DNA of 59,615 nucleotides from Bacillota bacterium (GCA_021846285.1 JAJZCB010000011.1:1-59615), one strand, 5' to 3'. Positions 42,144 through 50,893 are shown, numbered from the stretch's first letter. Notes: generated by a model not told the origin, from the sequence alone. A program made the numbers and translations.

Positions 42144-42162
42144 CAGTCTGGCACAAATACGA

Positions 42163-42200
42163 GAAGCCCTGTAGAATGATTCATTCTACAGGGCTTCTTC
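42163..42200. terminator. Bidirectional terminator between pyc and the permease
   Basis: GAAGCCCTGTAGAATGA (42163-42179) and its exact complement (42181-42197) form a perfect 17-base palindrome between two convergent genes; short T stretches occur on the plus side. Confidence 0.85.
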
Positions 42201-42292
42201 GACCGTTGCCTCATAGGATCAACGCAATCGTTTCCTGATTGTCCAGCACTGCGCGCCAAGGGAAGTGCGCATCCTCATGCAGCGCAGCCTTC

Positions 42293-43870
42293 TCAGGCTT
42301 TCGCGGCAGGCTCGGCGGCAATTTCCGCTTTGAGTTCGGCCAGTTCCTTTGTCTCCGTGCCTGACGCCACGCCCCAGTAGAAGCAGGCGAGAGAAACTGC
42401 CGCGACAACGATGTTGTCATACGGGAAGGCGATGGCTCCGATGCCGCCGAAGTTTTTGTCGCCCAGATAGGAGATCAGCAACATTGCGACGATGTAGACA
42501 ACGAGCCACATGCCTCGCTTGATGTCGTCTCCTGTGAACTTGTTCTTGAAGTAGTAGTAGATGTAGATCAGCAGACCGAGAACGATCACGATGAGACTCA
42601 GCGAGTTGGTGGTCCATCCCGACCAGTACACGACCATGCCAGCCAGCACAAAAGCCACCGGCGCGAGTACAGGCATGCTCTTTATTAAGACAGGACGCTT
42701 CATATCAGACGCCGTACGTCTGAACACGGATGCGGCAACCGGGCCCATCAGATAACTGAATACGCCTGTCAGCGAAATAACCCCGATAATGTGACTCCAC
42801 CCTTGGGACGGGAAGAGCGCAAGGATGCCAACAATCATGTTCAACAGCATGGCGTTCGCAGGCACGCCCGTTTTGTTAAGCTTGCCAAGCCAAGCGGGAA
42901 CATAGCGGTTTTCTGCCATGGCGAGCACCGACCGCCCGGTTGAAGCGGTATAGACAAGACCGGTGCCTCCAGGAGATAACCAGCCGTCGATTTTCAACAA
43001 CAGCGCCAACCAACCAAGGTTGAGCGTCACGGCTACTTTTACCCAGGGATTGCTGAAGCTGATATTGGCCCAGCCTTTTGCCGCCTCCGCGCTGGGAACC
43101 CCGATGACAAACGCCATTTGCAACGCCGCGTAGACGACGATGCCGATGAGGATTGACAAGACGACAGCGCGGGGAACGTCGCGCGAGGGGTTGCGCGCTT
43201 CGCCGGCGAGCTCGATGGCTTGCCGGAATCCTAAGAAGGAAAAGACGATACCGGACGTGCCGATAGCGATAAATACTTTGGAAAATCCATAGGGGGCAAA
43301 CCCTTGCGATGTGACGTTGCCAAAGTTGTGCGCACCAAAGATGAAGATCAGCGCGGTGCCTAACGGCAGAATAAATTTGAACCAGGTCAGTGCGGTATTC
43401 GAAACGGCAAACCAGCGAACACCGTAGTAGTTGATGATGTAGAAAACAAAAATGAGAATGGCTGAAACCAACATGCCAAGCGGTGTGAGTAAGCTGGTTT
43501 GCGTGTTGTAGAGACCTTTCCAGTAGACGTTGGCGAGCTGCGTGATCGCCTCCGCTTCAGCAGGGGAAACGAGCGCCCACGTGAGATAACCAGCCCACGC
43601 CATGATAAAACTCACAAAACTGCCATGCGAATACTGCGGGTAACGGACGGCCGCTCCTGCTTCCGGCATCATGCCGCCGAGTTCGGTGTAGACAAGACCG
43701 AGGAGAAGAATAGCGCAGCCGCCGATGAGCCAGGAGATGATGGCTGCCGGACCAGCGATCTGCGTCGCCGTCTGTGATGCCAGGATCCAGCCTGAACCGA
43801 TAATACCGCCGACAGATGCAAACGTCAGGTCGACAAGCGTCAATTCTTTCTTAAGGCCAGGAACGCGCAT
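42293..43870 (-). CDS. APC-superfamily amino-acid permease
   Basis: A 525-residue integral membrane transporter of the amino acid-polyamine-organocation superfamily with about 12-14 membrane segments. The N-terminal helix 1 motif FASVGGIIGSGWILA is the unwound substrate-binding region of APC proteins, followed by YTELGGMMPEAGAAVRYP and, after helix 5-6, FLGFRQAIELAGEARNPSRD, a standard signature. The C-terminal tail is short, Glu/Ala-rich and cytoplasmic. Substrate cannot be assigned. The start ATG 43870 follows AAGGAGG. A small gene on the same strand ends 11 bases upstream, so both may be co-transcribed. Confidence 0.9.
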   Translation of the reverse strand: MRVPGLKKELTLVDLTFASVGGIIGSGWILASQTATQIAGPAAIISWLIGGCAILLLGLVYTELGGMMPEAGAAVRYPQYSHGSFVSFIMAWAGYLTWALVSPAEAEAITQLANVYWKGLYNTQTSLLTPLGMLVSAILIFVFYIINYYGVRWFAVSNTALTWFKFILPLGTALIFIFGAHNFGNVTSQGFAPYGFSKVFIAIGTSGIVFSFLGFRQAIELAGEARNPSRDVPRAVVLSILIGIVVYAALQMAFVIGVPSAEAAKGWANISFSNPWVKVAVTLNLGWLALLLKIDGWLSPGGTGLVYTASTGRSVLAMAENRYVPAWLGKLNKTGVPANAMLLNMIVGILALFPSQGWSHIIGVISLTGVFSYLMGPVAASVFRRTASDMKRPVLIKSMPVLAPVAFVLAGMVVYWSGWTTNSLSLIVIVLGLLIYIYYYFKNKFTGDDIKRGMWLVVYIVAMLLISYLGDKNFGGIGAIAFPYDNIVVAAVSLACFYWGVASGTETKELAELKAEIAAEPAAKA

Positions 43871-43881
43871 GTGGAGCCTCC

Positions 43882-44259
43882 TTATATAATGTTAACAGCC
43901 TCTCGGCATTCGCCGAGTTTGATGAGGCAAGGAATTTCCTGACCTTCCCTCATCGACTTCGTCGCGGCAAAAAGAATATCGACGCGTGCGGGGATCTGCA
44001 ACTCTCCCCATTCCAACAGCATGAAAACGTCTACAAATGCTTGGCTATGACAGGAGTGTTTATAGAGCCGCCGTTCCCCAACCGCCGTGAAACTGAACGC
44101 GATTTTCTGGTGACTGTTCGGAACTCCCCCCTTTTTTTTCTGCCAAACTGTCGCCTGCCGATCATTGAGCGTCACGGTTAAGCAACACTGTGCGATCGGA
44201 TGGTCAGACAATTGGACATATTCTACGTATATTCGGCAAAGTATCGTCAATTCCTGCAT
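43882..44259 (-). CDS. Small hypothetical protein upstream of the APC permease
   Basis: An open frame of 125 codons from ATG 44259 (or TTG 44274) whose translation alternates hydrophobic and polar residues as in a beta-rich domain (QCCLTVTLNDRQATVW, QKIAFSFTAVGERRLYK, VDVFMLLEWGELQIPARVDI). I recognise no family. The stop lies 11 bases before the permease start, suggesting an operon. Against it: no good ribosome site is seen and a TTGACG promoter-like stretch lies inside. It may be a real regulator or partner of the permease, or non-coding leader. Confidence 0.42.
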   Translation of the reverse strand: MQELTILCRIYVEYVQLSDHPIAQCCLTVTLNDRQATVWQKKKGGVPNSHQKIAFSFTAVGERRLYKHSCHSQAFVDVFMLLEWGELQIPARVDILFAATKSMREGQEIPCLIKLGECREAVNII

Positions 44260-44382
44260 CGATGGCCCGATCAATGAGTGGAAATTGTCGTAAACGGCGC
44301 TGCTCGACTGTTGCGAGACGAAAGACCGCTCATCAAACCGCGATAGCGCCCTTCTGGTCTGACGAACAGACGAGATGTCTGC

Positions 44383-44411
44383 TCGACAAGATGACAGCTA
44401 TGGGCTATACT
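44383..44411 (+). promoter_or_regulatory. Promoter of the B12 transporter operon
   Basis: TCGACA (44383-44388), 17-base spacer, TATACT (44406-44411); the transcription start would fall just before the riboswitch P1 stem. Confidence 0.72.
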
Positions 44412-44417
44412 TTCACC

Positions 44418-44575
44418 AGAAGGTGCGCATTCATGCGCATAACAGGGAATTCGGGTGAAAGTCCCGAGCGGTCGCGCCACTGTAACGGTCTTGTTCTTTT
44501 CATGCGAAAGCAGCCACTCTGTGTTCAGGGGAAGGCGAAAGGAACGCGAGAACCGAAGCCAGGAGACCTACCTTC
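44418..44575 (+). ncRNA. Cobalamin riboswitch
   Basis: P1 is formed by AGAAGGT (44418-44424) and ACCTTCT (44569-44575). Inside are the hallmark blocks AACAGGGAATTCGGGTGAAA, GTCCCGAGCGGTCGC, GCCACTGTAA and the B12-box type AAGCCAGGAGACC (44555-44567). It precedes a terminator and the btuFCD genes, so B12 binding should stop transcription of the importer. Confidence 0.95.
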
Positions 44576-44655
44576 TTATCTGCCACCAGGAAACCTTCGC
44601 GGATGAGGTACGGTGTAGCGAACGTGCGATCGGGTATTCTGACGCCTCTCGATAC

Positions 44656-44687
44656 AACCATCTGCGTACTGGCAGTTGGTTTTTTTG
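44656..44687 (+). terminator. Regulated terminator of the cobalamin riboswitch
   Basis: AACCATCTGC (44656-44665) pairs imperfectly with GCAGTTGGTT (44672-44681) across GTACTG, followed by TTTTTT. It lies between the riboswitch core and btuF and is the likely output device. Confidence 0.82.
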
Positions 44688-44772
44688 TTGGGCCGTGTTC
44701 CTGTTGCAGGGTAGCTTCGGGTGCTGTTCGTAGACGGGTTCTTGAGTAAAACATCGGGGGTTGCCTAATTAT

Positions 44773-45774
44773 ATGAAGAAACGGATTCGTCGCGCGGGCC
44801 TTGCTTTTTCCACCATGATGATTGGTGCGGCACTGCTCACCGGTTGCGCGGGAGGACAAACCGCCGCCAGTGAAGGAGCGACAGTCAAGCACATCGCGAA
44901 ACACGCCGCCAATACCGGCTTTCCACTTGTCGTAAAGGATGACACGGGACGCAAAGTGGTCATTCCCCACAAACCGACCCGCATTGTTTCGCTGACATTG
45001 GGAACCGACGAGATTTTGACCGCGCTTGTACCGCTCAATGAGATTGTGGGCGTCGATTATTACGCCACGCAGCCGATCTGGTCTCACATCATGGGACTCG
45101 TCGAACAGCACCACTTACGCGTTCTGGGCAGCAGTATGGGAGAACCCAGCGCTGAGGAACTTGTCAAGCTGCACCCAAACCTGATTCTCGCCGCTGATTA
45201 TGACAGCCCAAAGTTGATCCAACAATTGACTCATCTGGGGATACCTGTGTATGAGTTTACCTCGTTCAATTCCATCGGGAGCATTGAATCGCACATTCTT
45301 ACAATTGGCCGGATGGTTGGCTACGAGAATCGAGCCCAGGCGATTGTCCGAGACATGCAACAGGAGTTGGCGGCGCTCAAGAAAACGGCGCCCAAGAAAA
45401 AACTGACGGTTCTCTACTATACCAGCTATCAGAACACCATCAGCATTGCCGGTGCGCAGACAACGGGGAACAGCGTCATAAGGGCGGCTGGAGGCGTGAA
45501 TGTCGCCGCCAATCTTACCGGTTGGTCAACGGTGTCCGCCGAGAAAGTGCTCGCATACAACCCTGATGTCATTATCATTCCGAACGATTCAGGGAAGCAG
45601 AAACTGGAGCTGAAACAATTCCTCCGCAATCCGATCTTTAAGTCGCTGCGCGCTGTGAAGAATCATCACGTCTACACCGCTTCGGACGGCAATCTGTCTG
45701 CGGTGAGTCAGTACATTGTCCTGGGCGTTCAGGATGTTCAGAAGATACTGATCAATGCGAGCCAAACAAAATGA
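44773..45774 (+). CDS. btuF: Cobalamin ABC transporter binding lipoprotein (BtuF-like)
   Basis: A 333-residue lipoprotein of the periplasmic-binding class III type. The lipobox is LLTGC (Cys25). The mature part starts with FPLVVKDDTGRKVVIPHKPTRIVSLTLGTDEIL, the pattern of the siderophore/B12 family. It contains PSAEELVKLHPNLILAADY and the C-terminal TVSAEKVLAYNPDVIIIPND. Its place directly after a cobalamin riboswitch identifies the substrate as B12 or a precursor. The start ATG 44773 is 13 bases after TCGGGGG; TTG 44761 touches the ribosome site. btuC overlaps by 4 bases. Confidence 0.9.
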   Translation: MKKRIRRAGLAFSTMMIGAALLTGCAGGQTAASEGATVKHIAKHAANTGFPLVVKDDTGRKVVIPHKPTRIVSLTLGTDEILTALVPLNEIVGVDYYATQPIWSHIMGLVEQHHLRVLGSSMGEPSAEELVKLHPNLILAADYDSPKLIQQLTHLGIPVYEFTSFNSIGSIESHILTIGRMVGYENRAQAIVRDMQQELAALKKTAPKKKLTVLYYTSYQNTISIAGAQTTGNSVIRAAGGVNVAANLTGWSTVSAEKVLAYNPDVIIIPNDSGKQKLELKQFLRNPIFKSLRAVKNHHVYTASDGNLSAVSQYIVLGVQDVQKILINASQTK

Positions 45775-46799
45775 TGCCGCGCGTCATTGCGCGAAGCCGC
45801 CGTGCAGCCGCATGGTGGCTTCCTGTGCTTGCGGCGGTGCTGGCGATCGCCATCGTCGCTGGCGTTATGAAGGGCCCGGTTCCACTCACCGTAGGTCAGG
45901 TGCTTCATGCTTTTTTAAATCCATCGGGCACCAGCACGAGCGATATTATCGTCAGTGAGATTCGCGAACCACGCGTGCTGTGCGCTGCTTTCGTAGGCGC
46001 CGCCTTGGCTGCGTCCGGCGCCGTGGTGCAATCCATTTTCAAAAATCCAATGGCCGACCCAGGGATCATCGGCATCTCCGCAGGCGGGTCCATAGGCGCC
46101 GTGTTGGCGCTCGTTTTCTCGTGGGCCGCCATTAGTCCATTCGCGCTCCCCTTGGCCGCGTTTACAGGGGCGACGCTTGCGGTTTTCTTGGTCTACGCTC
46201 TGGCAACAAAACGCGGCAAGACGTCACTCATCGGCGTACTTCTCGCGGGAATGATCGTCAGTTCGATGATTGACGCCGGCGTTTCGCTTGCGCTTACGTT
46301 TGCTAACAACTACCAACTCCGAAGCATCGTATTTTGGCTCATGGGCGGGTTCAACGGAGATGGTTGGGCTGATTTCAGGCTGGTCGCCATTCCGGTCGTC
46401 ATCGGTCTTGTGCTGGTTTTTGCACTGGCCCGGGAACTGGATCTGTTGCAGACTGGCGAGGAGAGTGCGCATTCCAGCGGTGTTTCGGTTGAATGGGTCA
46501 AACGCGCTCTGTTGATGCTTGTGGCTCTGATGACGGGTGCGTCGGTGGCGATCAGCGGCACCATCGCTTTTGTCGGCCTGATCGTGCCCCATATGGCGAG
46601 GGCGCTTGTGGGACCCCGTCATCGTGTGGTTCTGCCTGCCTCGGCGTTGCTTGGCGCCGCTCTGCTGGTAGTGGCGGATATGGTCGCTCGCACCTTGATT
46701 TCATCATTTGAGATTAATGTCGGCATCATTACGTCCTTTTTAGGAGGCCCATTTTTCCTGTATCTCTTGCTGCGTTCTGAACGGCGCCTTGGCCCGTGA
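45771..46799 (+). CDS. btuC: Cobalamin ABC transporter permease (BtuC-like)
   Basis: A 342-residue FecCD-family membrane permease with about ten helices. Family signs are REPRVLCAAFVGAALAASGAV, GIIGISAGGSIGAVLALVFS, a conserved WLMGGFNG, ISGTIAFVGLIVPHMARALV and the ATPase-contact region GPRHRVVLPASALLGAAL. The start ATG 45771 overlaps the btuF stop; a second ATG directly follows. The N-terminus is basic and probably cytoplasmic. It pairs with BtuD downstream. The riboswitch would switch it together with btuF. Confidence 0.92.
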   Translation: MMPRVIARSRRAAAWWLPVLAAVLAIAIVAGVMKGPVPLTVGQVLHAFLNPSGTSTSDIIVSEIREPRVLCAAFVGAALAASGAVVQSIFKNPMADPGIIGISAGGSIGAVLALVFSWAAISPFALPLAAFTGATLAVFLVYALATKRGKTSLIGVLLAGMIVSSMIDAGVSLALTFANNYQLRSIVFWLMGGFNGDGWADFRLVAIPVVIGLVLVFALARELDLLQTGEESAHSSGVSVEWVKRALLMLVALMTGASVAISGTIAFVGLIVPHMARALVGPRHRVVLPASALLGAALLVVADMVARTLISSFEINVGIITSFLGGPFFLYLLLRSERRLGP

Positions 46800-46828
46800 A
46801 AAGGATCACACACTGAGGAGGAATCCGT

Positions 46829-47668
46829 GTGCTGTCTTGTGATCGCCTGAGTTTCCAACAGATTGTGCGCGATGTTTCATTGACTGTTGAACCAGGTGAA
46901 TGTGTCGCATTGATCGGTCCGAACGGTGCGGGCAAGAGCACGATTCTAAAACTGCTCGCCAGGGTGCTGACGCCAACGAGTGGAACTGTGTCGCTGTTCG
47001 GCCACAATCTGCACCGCATGCGCGCACGCATGCGGGCCCGATGGATGGGCTATTTGCCGCAACAGACCGTGGTGGATGTAGCGTACACCGTGCGCGATAT
47101 TGTTGAAATGGGGTTTTACGCGCGTGGCCCGATAAGCCGCGACAGGGTCGACTCTATTTTGGCGCAGGTTGGCCTGCAGAGTCTTGGGGATCGAGACATC
47201 CGCACCCTGTCTGGCGGAGAACGGCAGCGGACTTTTCTGGGCAAAGTACTGGCGCAGGACGCAAGCATTCTACTCCTTGACGAACCGGTTTCAGGTCTGG
47301 ACGTAGGCTTTCAACTGGATATCCTGCGCATCTGCCGTGCGCTCGCGAAAGATGATCGGGGCATCCTCGTGACTTTGCACGATCTGGAGCATGTCCTGAG
47401 TTATGCGGACAGAGTGATACTCCTGCATGAAGGAACCATTATCCGTCAGGGTCGGCCCGTGGATGTGCTGACTGGACCTGAGATGGAACGGGTGTTTGGC
47501 CTCCGTACGAGAACCTTTGTCGATCCGCATACGGAACAGCCAAGACTGTCGTTGGCGCGTATTGACGGACACCGGGATGTCGAGCCGGACAGAACAGATT
47601 CAGTTCAGGTCGATAACAAGTGTGAGTTGCTGCACACACAGCCGGAATGTGCGAGCGCTTCGAGATAA
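46829..47668 (+). CDS. btuD: Cobalamin ABC transporter ATPase (BtuD-like)
   Basis: A 279-residue FepC/BtuD-type ATPase. Walker A is GPNGAGKSTILKLLA (about residue 32), the Q-loop region is MGYLPQQTVVD, the signature is LSGGERQRTFLGKVLAQ, Walker B is ILLLDEPVSGLD and the switch is TLHDLEHVL. A tail of about 50 residues after the ATPase core (from TFVDPHTEQP) is not conserved. The start GTG 46829 follows GAGGAGG. It is the last gene of the riboswitch operon and ends 13 bases from the convergent glycosyltransferase gene. Confidence 0.9.
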   Translation: MLSCDRLSFQQIVRDVSLTVEPGECVALIGPNGAGKSTILKLLARVLTPTSGTVSLFGHNLHRMRARMRARWMGYLPQQTVVDVAYTVRDIVEMGFYARGPISRDRVDSILAQVGLQSLGDRDIRTLSGGERQRTFLGKVLAQDASILLLDEPVSGLDVGFQLDILRICRALAKDDRGILVTLHDLEHVLSYADRVILLHEGTIIRQGRPVDVLTGPEMERVFGLRTRTFVDPHTEQPRLSLARIDGHRDVEPDRTDSVQVDNKCELLHTQPECASASR

Positions 47669-47681
47669 GGCATGCAGGAGA

Positions 47682-48494
47682 TTACTCGTGACAAAACTGC
47701 AGACTTCCGTTCCAGAGGATACACGTAGGACGGCGATATGATTGCAGGGCGGGTTCATCCAGCATGAGCGCAAAAGAACTCGCGGACAAAGGTTCGAGCT
47801 GATGTTTTTGCACAAAGCGTTGGAGGGATCTCTGCATGCCCGAGTGATTGGACGAGAGATTTTGACCCAGCGCGCTGACCATGTACAGGACGCTGGCAAA
47901 TGGAACGCGAAACAGGCTGCGCACGGCAGACGCGCGCAGAAAAAAGTCCCAATCCCAGTAGTCGCGCATGTTTTCGTCAAAAAAACCGATGTCGTCATGG
48001 AGCGCCCGGTCGTAGAGGATGCCAGAGGAAACGATTGTATTCCACCGGCGCATCAGCCCGGGGTCAAATTCAAAGGCAAAAGCGCTTCTGGACATGGGCA
48101 CGCGCTGGCCGTTGGCATGGTTGTAATTGACAATTTCAACGTCTGAGTACAGTACCTGATCCGCGCGTTCCCGCCACATTTGCGTCATTCTCTGAATATG
48201 TCCAGGCAAGAGAAGATCGTCGTCATCACACAGCATGACAAGATCTCCCTGGGCCTGACTCAGACCTTCGTTGCGGGCGCGCACATGTCCGCGGTTACTG
48301 CCAAGATTCACAAGCTGCACCGGCATCTGCTTTGCCGCGTGCCTGACGGCCGCGGAAACGTCGGCGCCCGCATCGTTGATGACAATCACTTCTTTGTTCT
48401 GATAAGGGTCAGAAGCGATGGCGCGCAAACACTCCGCCAGCAGGCGAGGGCGATTGTAGGTCGGTATGATGATGGATATGGATGGGTTTTTCAT
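47682..48494 (-). CDS. Family 2 glycosyltransferase
   Basis: A glycosyltransferase of about 270 residues with the GT-A fold, adding a sugar to an unknown acceptor at the inner membrane face, such as a wall polymer. Seen are the opening SISIIIPTYNRPRLLAECL, KEVIVINDAG, NRGHVRARNEGLSQAQGDLV, the nucleotide-sugar/metal DDDD (DxD) motif near residue 95, and YDRALHDDIGFFDENM with the acceptor-site WDWDFFLRAS. The start is uncertain: ATG 48494 gives the normal N-terminus but lacks a ribosome site; GTG 48533 and ATG 48560 are in frame upstream. It lies in a stretch of envelope genes. Confidence 0.85.
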   Translation of the reverse strand: MKNPSISIIIPTYNRPRLLAECLRAIASDPYQNKEVIVINDAGADVSAAVRHAAKQMPVQLVNLGSNRGHVRARNEGLSQAQGDLVMLCDDDDLLLPGHIQRMTQMWRERADQVLYSDVEIVNYNHANGQRVPMSRSAFAFEFDPGLMRRWNTIVSSGILYDRALHDDIGFFDENMRDYWDWDFFLRASAVRSLFRVPFASVLYMVSALGQNLSSNHSGMQRSLQRFVQKHQLEPLSASSFALMLDEPALQSYRRPTCILWNGSLQFCHE

Positions 48495-48590
48495 AGTGCC
48501 AATCAGATCGTTCCCCCATATGTGCTCACGCACCGTTTGTGCCGACGCAGATACTGTCATTGTGGCACAGTTGAGAGGCAAATGCTAGTT

Positions 48591-49424
48591 TTAGTTCGAT
48601 TTTGGCGGTTGGGGCGCTACAGTGACCGCCTGTCGGCCAAGATCAATCCAGCTAGTCCGAAAAGACGCCAGGGGTTCAGCGTCGAGTTGTCCCGTCAAGG
48701 GATCGTTGACAAACGCATCTGTTTTATCATAGCCAACGAACAGCACGGCGTGTTCAGTCATCGTTGCACGCACCGGTCCGGTGGGACTCTGCCACGTGAT
48801 CCAGTCGTTGGCCGGTTGGAAGTTGAGCGTCGTCCACATGATGACAGGGCGTCCCGACGCAACCGTCGCGAGGATGGTCGCGAGATTTGATCCGGTCAGA
48901 TCGAGTGCCTGTCCAGGCATATAGCGGTTCAAAAGAGCGGCGATGGGGCCGTGATACACGCCGTAACCCGGTTCCTTGCCTGAGATGCTCCCCACAAAAC
49001 CCGTGTTCGGGTTGCCCCAACTGACGATGTCGCCTTCACTGTTCGTGACAAGTGGTGTCGGATCGCGTTTGATTTCCGCGGCAAGCGTCAGATTTGTGAC
49101 ATTGATGTGCTCAAACTGAAGGAGCATGGCCAGACTGGTCACTTCACAACCGTTGTATAGCGCTGGCAACTGATCGATCAGGGGAACCTGGAGAAGAATC
49201 CTTGTGGGCAGCGCCAGTGTCTTTTTGACCGCAGATCGCGGGATCCCGGGAGCGACGGACAACGGCGCGCGCCGAGCGGCTTGCGCAATGGCCTCTTGGG
49301 CAGTGCGTCGTGCGGTTAACGTCGTGATGCCGTGGGAAGGAACCGGCCAGAGCACAATGAGCAACACGGTTACTATGCCAGTCATGATTTGAACCCGCGC
49401 AAAATGACGAAGCCAGTGTCTCAT
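48591..49424 (-). CDS. Secreted C39-like (papain-fold) peptidase
   Basis: A protein of about 277 residues with an N-terminal membrane/signal segment (VQIMTGIVTVLLIVLWPVPS) and a C-terminal peptidase C39-like domain. The catalytic Cys block is LPALYNGCEVTSLAMLLQF, the His block is EHAVLFVGYDKTDAFVNDPL; both suit a papain-fold peptidase of the Peptidase_C39_2 group, probably acting outside the cell. An ordered GYGVYHGPIAALLNRY lies between. The target is unknown. The start ATG 49424 overlaps the stop of a 10-codon leader frame with an excellent ribosome site, so translation is likely coupled to it. Confidence 0.82.
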   Translation of the reverse strand: MRHWLRHFARVQIMTGIVTVLLIVLWPVPSHGITTLTARRTAQEAIAQAARRAPLSVAPGIPRSAVKKTLALPTRILLQVPLIDQLPALYNGCEVTSLAMLLQFEHINVTNLTLAAEIKRDPTPLVTNSEGDIVSWGNPNTGFVGSISGKEPGYGVYHGPIAALLNRYMPGQALDLTGSNLATILATVASGRPVIMWTTLNFQPANDWITWQSPTGPVRATMTEHAVLFVGYDKTDAFVNDPLTGQLDAEPLASFRTSWIDLGRQAVTVAPQPPKSN

Positions 49425-49453
49425 AAGATTGGGCGGATGCAGCAAAACGTCAT
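49421..49453 (-). CDS. Candidate 10-codon leader peptide (MTFCCIRPIL)
   Basis: ATG at 49453-49451 lies 9 bases after a perfect AGGAGG (plus-strand CCTCCT 49463-49468). The frame reads MTFCCIRPIL and its TGA overlaps the ATG of the C39-like peptidase (ATGA). The peptidase has no ribosome site of its own, so this small frame probably exists to bring ribosomes to it. A hairpin GAGGGCGC/GCGCCCTC lies further upstream at 49502-49520. The peptide may have no function in itself. Confidence 0.5.
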   Translation of the reverse strand: MTFCCIRPIL

Positions 49454-49694
49454 TCCCAGTTTCCTCCTGTTGCTGGCCGAACTGTTTCGGCGATTCTGCC
49501 GGAGGGCGCGAAGCGCCCTCATATGCGCATCATATACGAGCTTGTTACGCTTATGCCGTGAGCGACAGATAAGACAGCCGCAACTGGCGACTGACAATAC
49601 AACAGTTCCATAGACGAGCATGGTTGTCTGCCTGCTGTCATGAGTTTATCATCGCACTTGGCAATCTACAAGACAAGGGTGATCGCCCCCTGAG

Positions 49695-49723
49695 TTGGCG
49701 ACCGTGGCTCGTCATGTTACTAT
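49695..49723 (+). promoter_or_regulatory. Promoter of the lytic enzyme gene (leaderless candidate)
   Basis: TTGGCG (49695-49700), a 17-base spacer and TACTAT (49718-49723). The expected transcription start falls at about 49730, the A of the likely ATG. Confidence 0.6.
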
Positions 49724-49729
49724 GTGCCT

Positions 49730-50893
49730 ATGGACAGATTCGCCGCACATAAGAGCTATAGGAGCCGCACCTGGATTGCCGTGTGTGTGATTATGCTTAC
49801 GCTTTTCATGCCGGCGCCCATGCGTGCGTACGGAAAAGACTCAAGCCTGTCGCAGCTGCGTCGGGCCTATCAGGTTGCCAAACAGAATAGCATAGCTTTG
49901 GGGCGAGAAATCCTGACATTGAATGGACGTGAAACGCGACTCGCCAACAACTTGCACGCAACGGAGCAGGCGGTATTGAACGAGGAACATCTGCAGGCCG
50001 TGCAGGGCGCTGTTGTTGCACGCATCCGTGAACGTGTGCTGCGCGATCGTCGAATGACACACCGTTTTTTTGCCTTGGCCAGGCTTGCAAACGCCCATTT
50101 GCGGGCCCAATTGCGGTTCTGGTACGAGCAGGGCGGCATACCCTTCATCGAAATTATTTTTGGCGCTCATAGTTTATCAGATCTGCTTTACAGAATCTCT
50201 GCCATGGACCTGTTGCTGCAAAGACAGGATTCTATTTTCTTAAAGGACGCCCGGACCGTTCGCGAGTTTCAGGCTCTCACCACGGGGGCTAAAAAGGATG
50301 CCGAACTTGCGGATGCTGCATACGCCAGTGTTTCGCGAATACGCTGGCAGATAGAGGCGAACGCAGCGCACGAACAGGTCTTGATGGCGCAGTTGGCTAC
50401 CCTCAAAACGGCTGCTGCGTCCCAGCATGTCGACCAGATTCAAAATATGCAGCGACTGGCCTCGGAGATCTCCTCGGTCATGCTGGCCCAAAAGCGCGCT
50501 GCGGAGGCCGCGGCAGCGCCGGCAAACAAGGGAGAACAGCCTCCAATAGCGTCAGGCATCCTTGATGTGGCGACTGTGCGGACGGATCTGACGATCGCGA
50601 CCCGCGATGCAGGAGTTTCATCCGCCTGGGTGTCATGGCTCCTGCTTCTCGTTCAGTATGAGAGCAGCGGAAATCCAGCGGCGGTCAGTCCGGTAGCGGT
50701 CGACGGGCAGCATGCTTCGGGGTTGCTGCAGATGCTGCCTGACACGTTCTCTCGCTACGCGCTGGGCAGCTATGGCGACATCTGGAATCCGGTAGACAAT
50801 GCGATAGCGGCGATTGAGTACATCAAGGCTGCTTACGGTGCGCCGTGGAACATTCCCGGAATCGATAGCCAGCGCACATACCGCGGATATTGA
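49730..50893 (+). CDS. Secreted coiled-coil protein with lytic transglycosylase domain
   Basis: A protein of about 387 residues with a signal peptide (basic MDRFAAHKSYRSRTW, then AVCVIMLTLFMPAP), a coiled-coil region (residues 40-255, PcsB/CwlO-like: LRRAYQVAKQNSIALGREIL, QLRFWYEQGGIPFIEIIFGA) and a C-terminal SLT-type lysozyme-fold domain. The catalytic Glu is in LLLVQYESSGNPAAV, followed by GLLQMLPDTFSRYAL and NPVDNAIAAIEYIKAAYG. It likely cleaves peptidoglycan glycan strands during growth or division, with the coiled coil as a regulatory part. No ribosome site precedes ATG 49730, and the promoter places the transcript start at the ATG, so the message may be leaderless. Confidence 0.84.
   Translation: MDRFAAHKSYRSRTWIAVCVIMLTLFMPAPMRAYGKDSSLSQLRRAYQVAKQNSIALGREILTLNGRETRLANNLHATEQAVLNEEHLQAVQGAVVARIRERVLRDRRMTHRFFALARLANAHLRAQLRFWYEQGGIPFIEIIFGAHSLSDLLYRISAMDLLLQRQDSIFLKDARTVREFQALTTGAKKDAELADAAYASVSRIRWQIEANAAHEQVLMAQLATLKTAAASQHVDQIQNMQRLASEISSVMLAQKRAAEAAAAPANKGEQPPIASGILDVATVRTDLTIATRDAGVSSAWVSWLLLLVQYESSGNPAAVSPVAVDGQHASGLLQMLPDTFSRYALGSYGDIWNPVDNAIAAIEYIKAAYGAPWNIPGIDSQRTYRGY

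Noticed and set aside
44190-44606. Plus-strand open frame of 138 codons
   Set aside because: It overlaps the promoter and core of the cobalamin riboswitch, which explains the sequence better.
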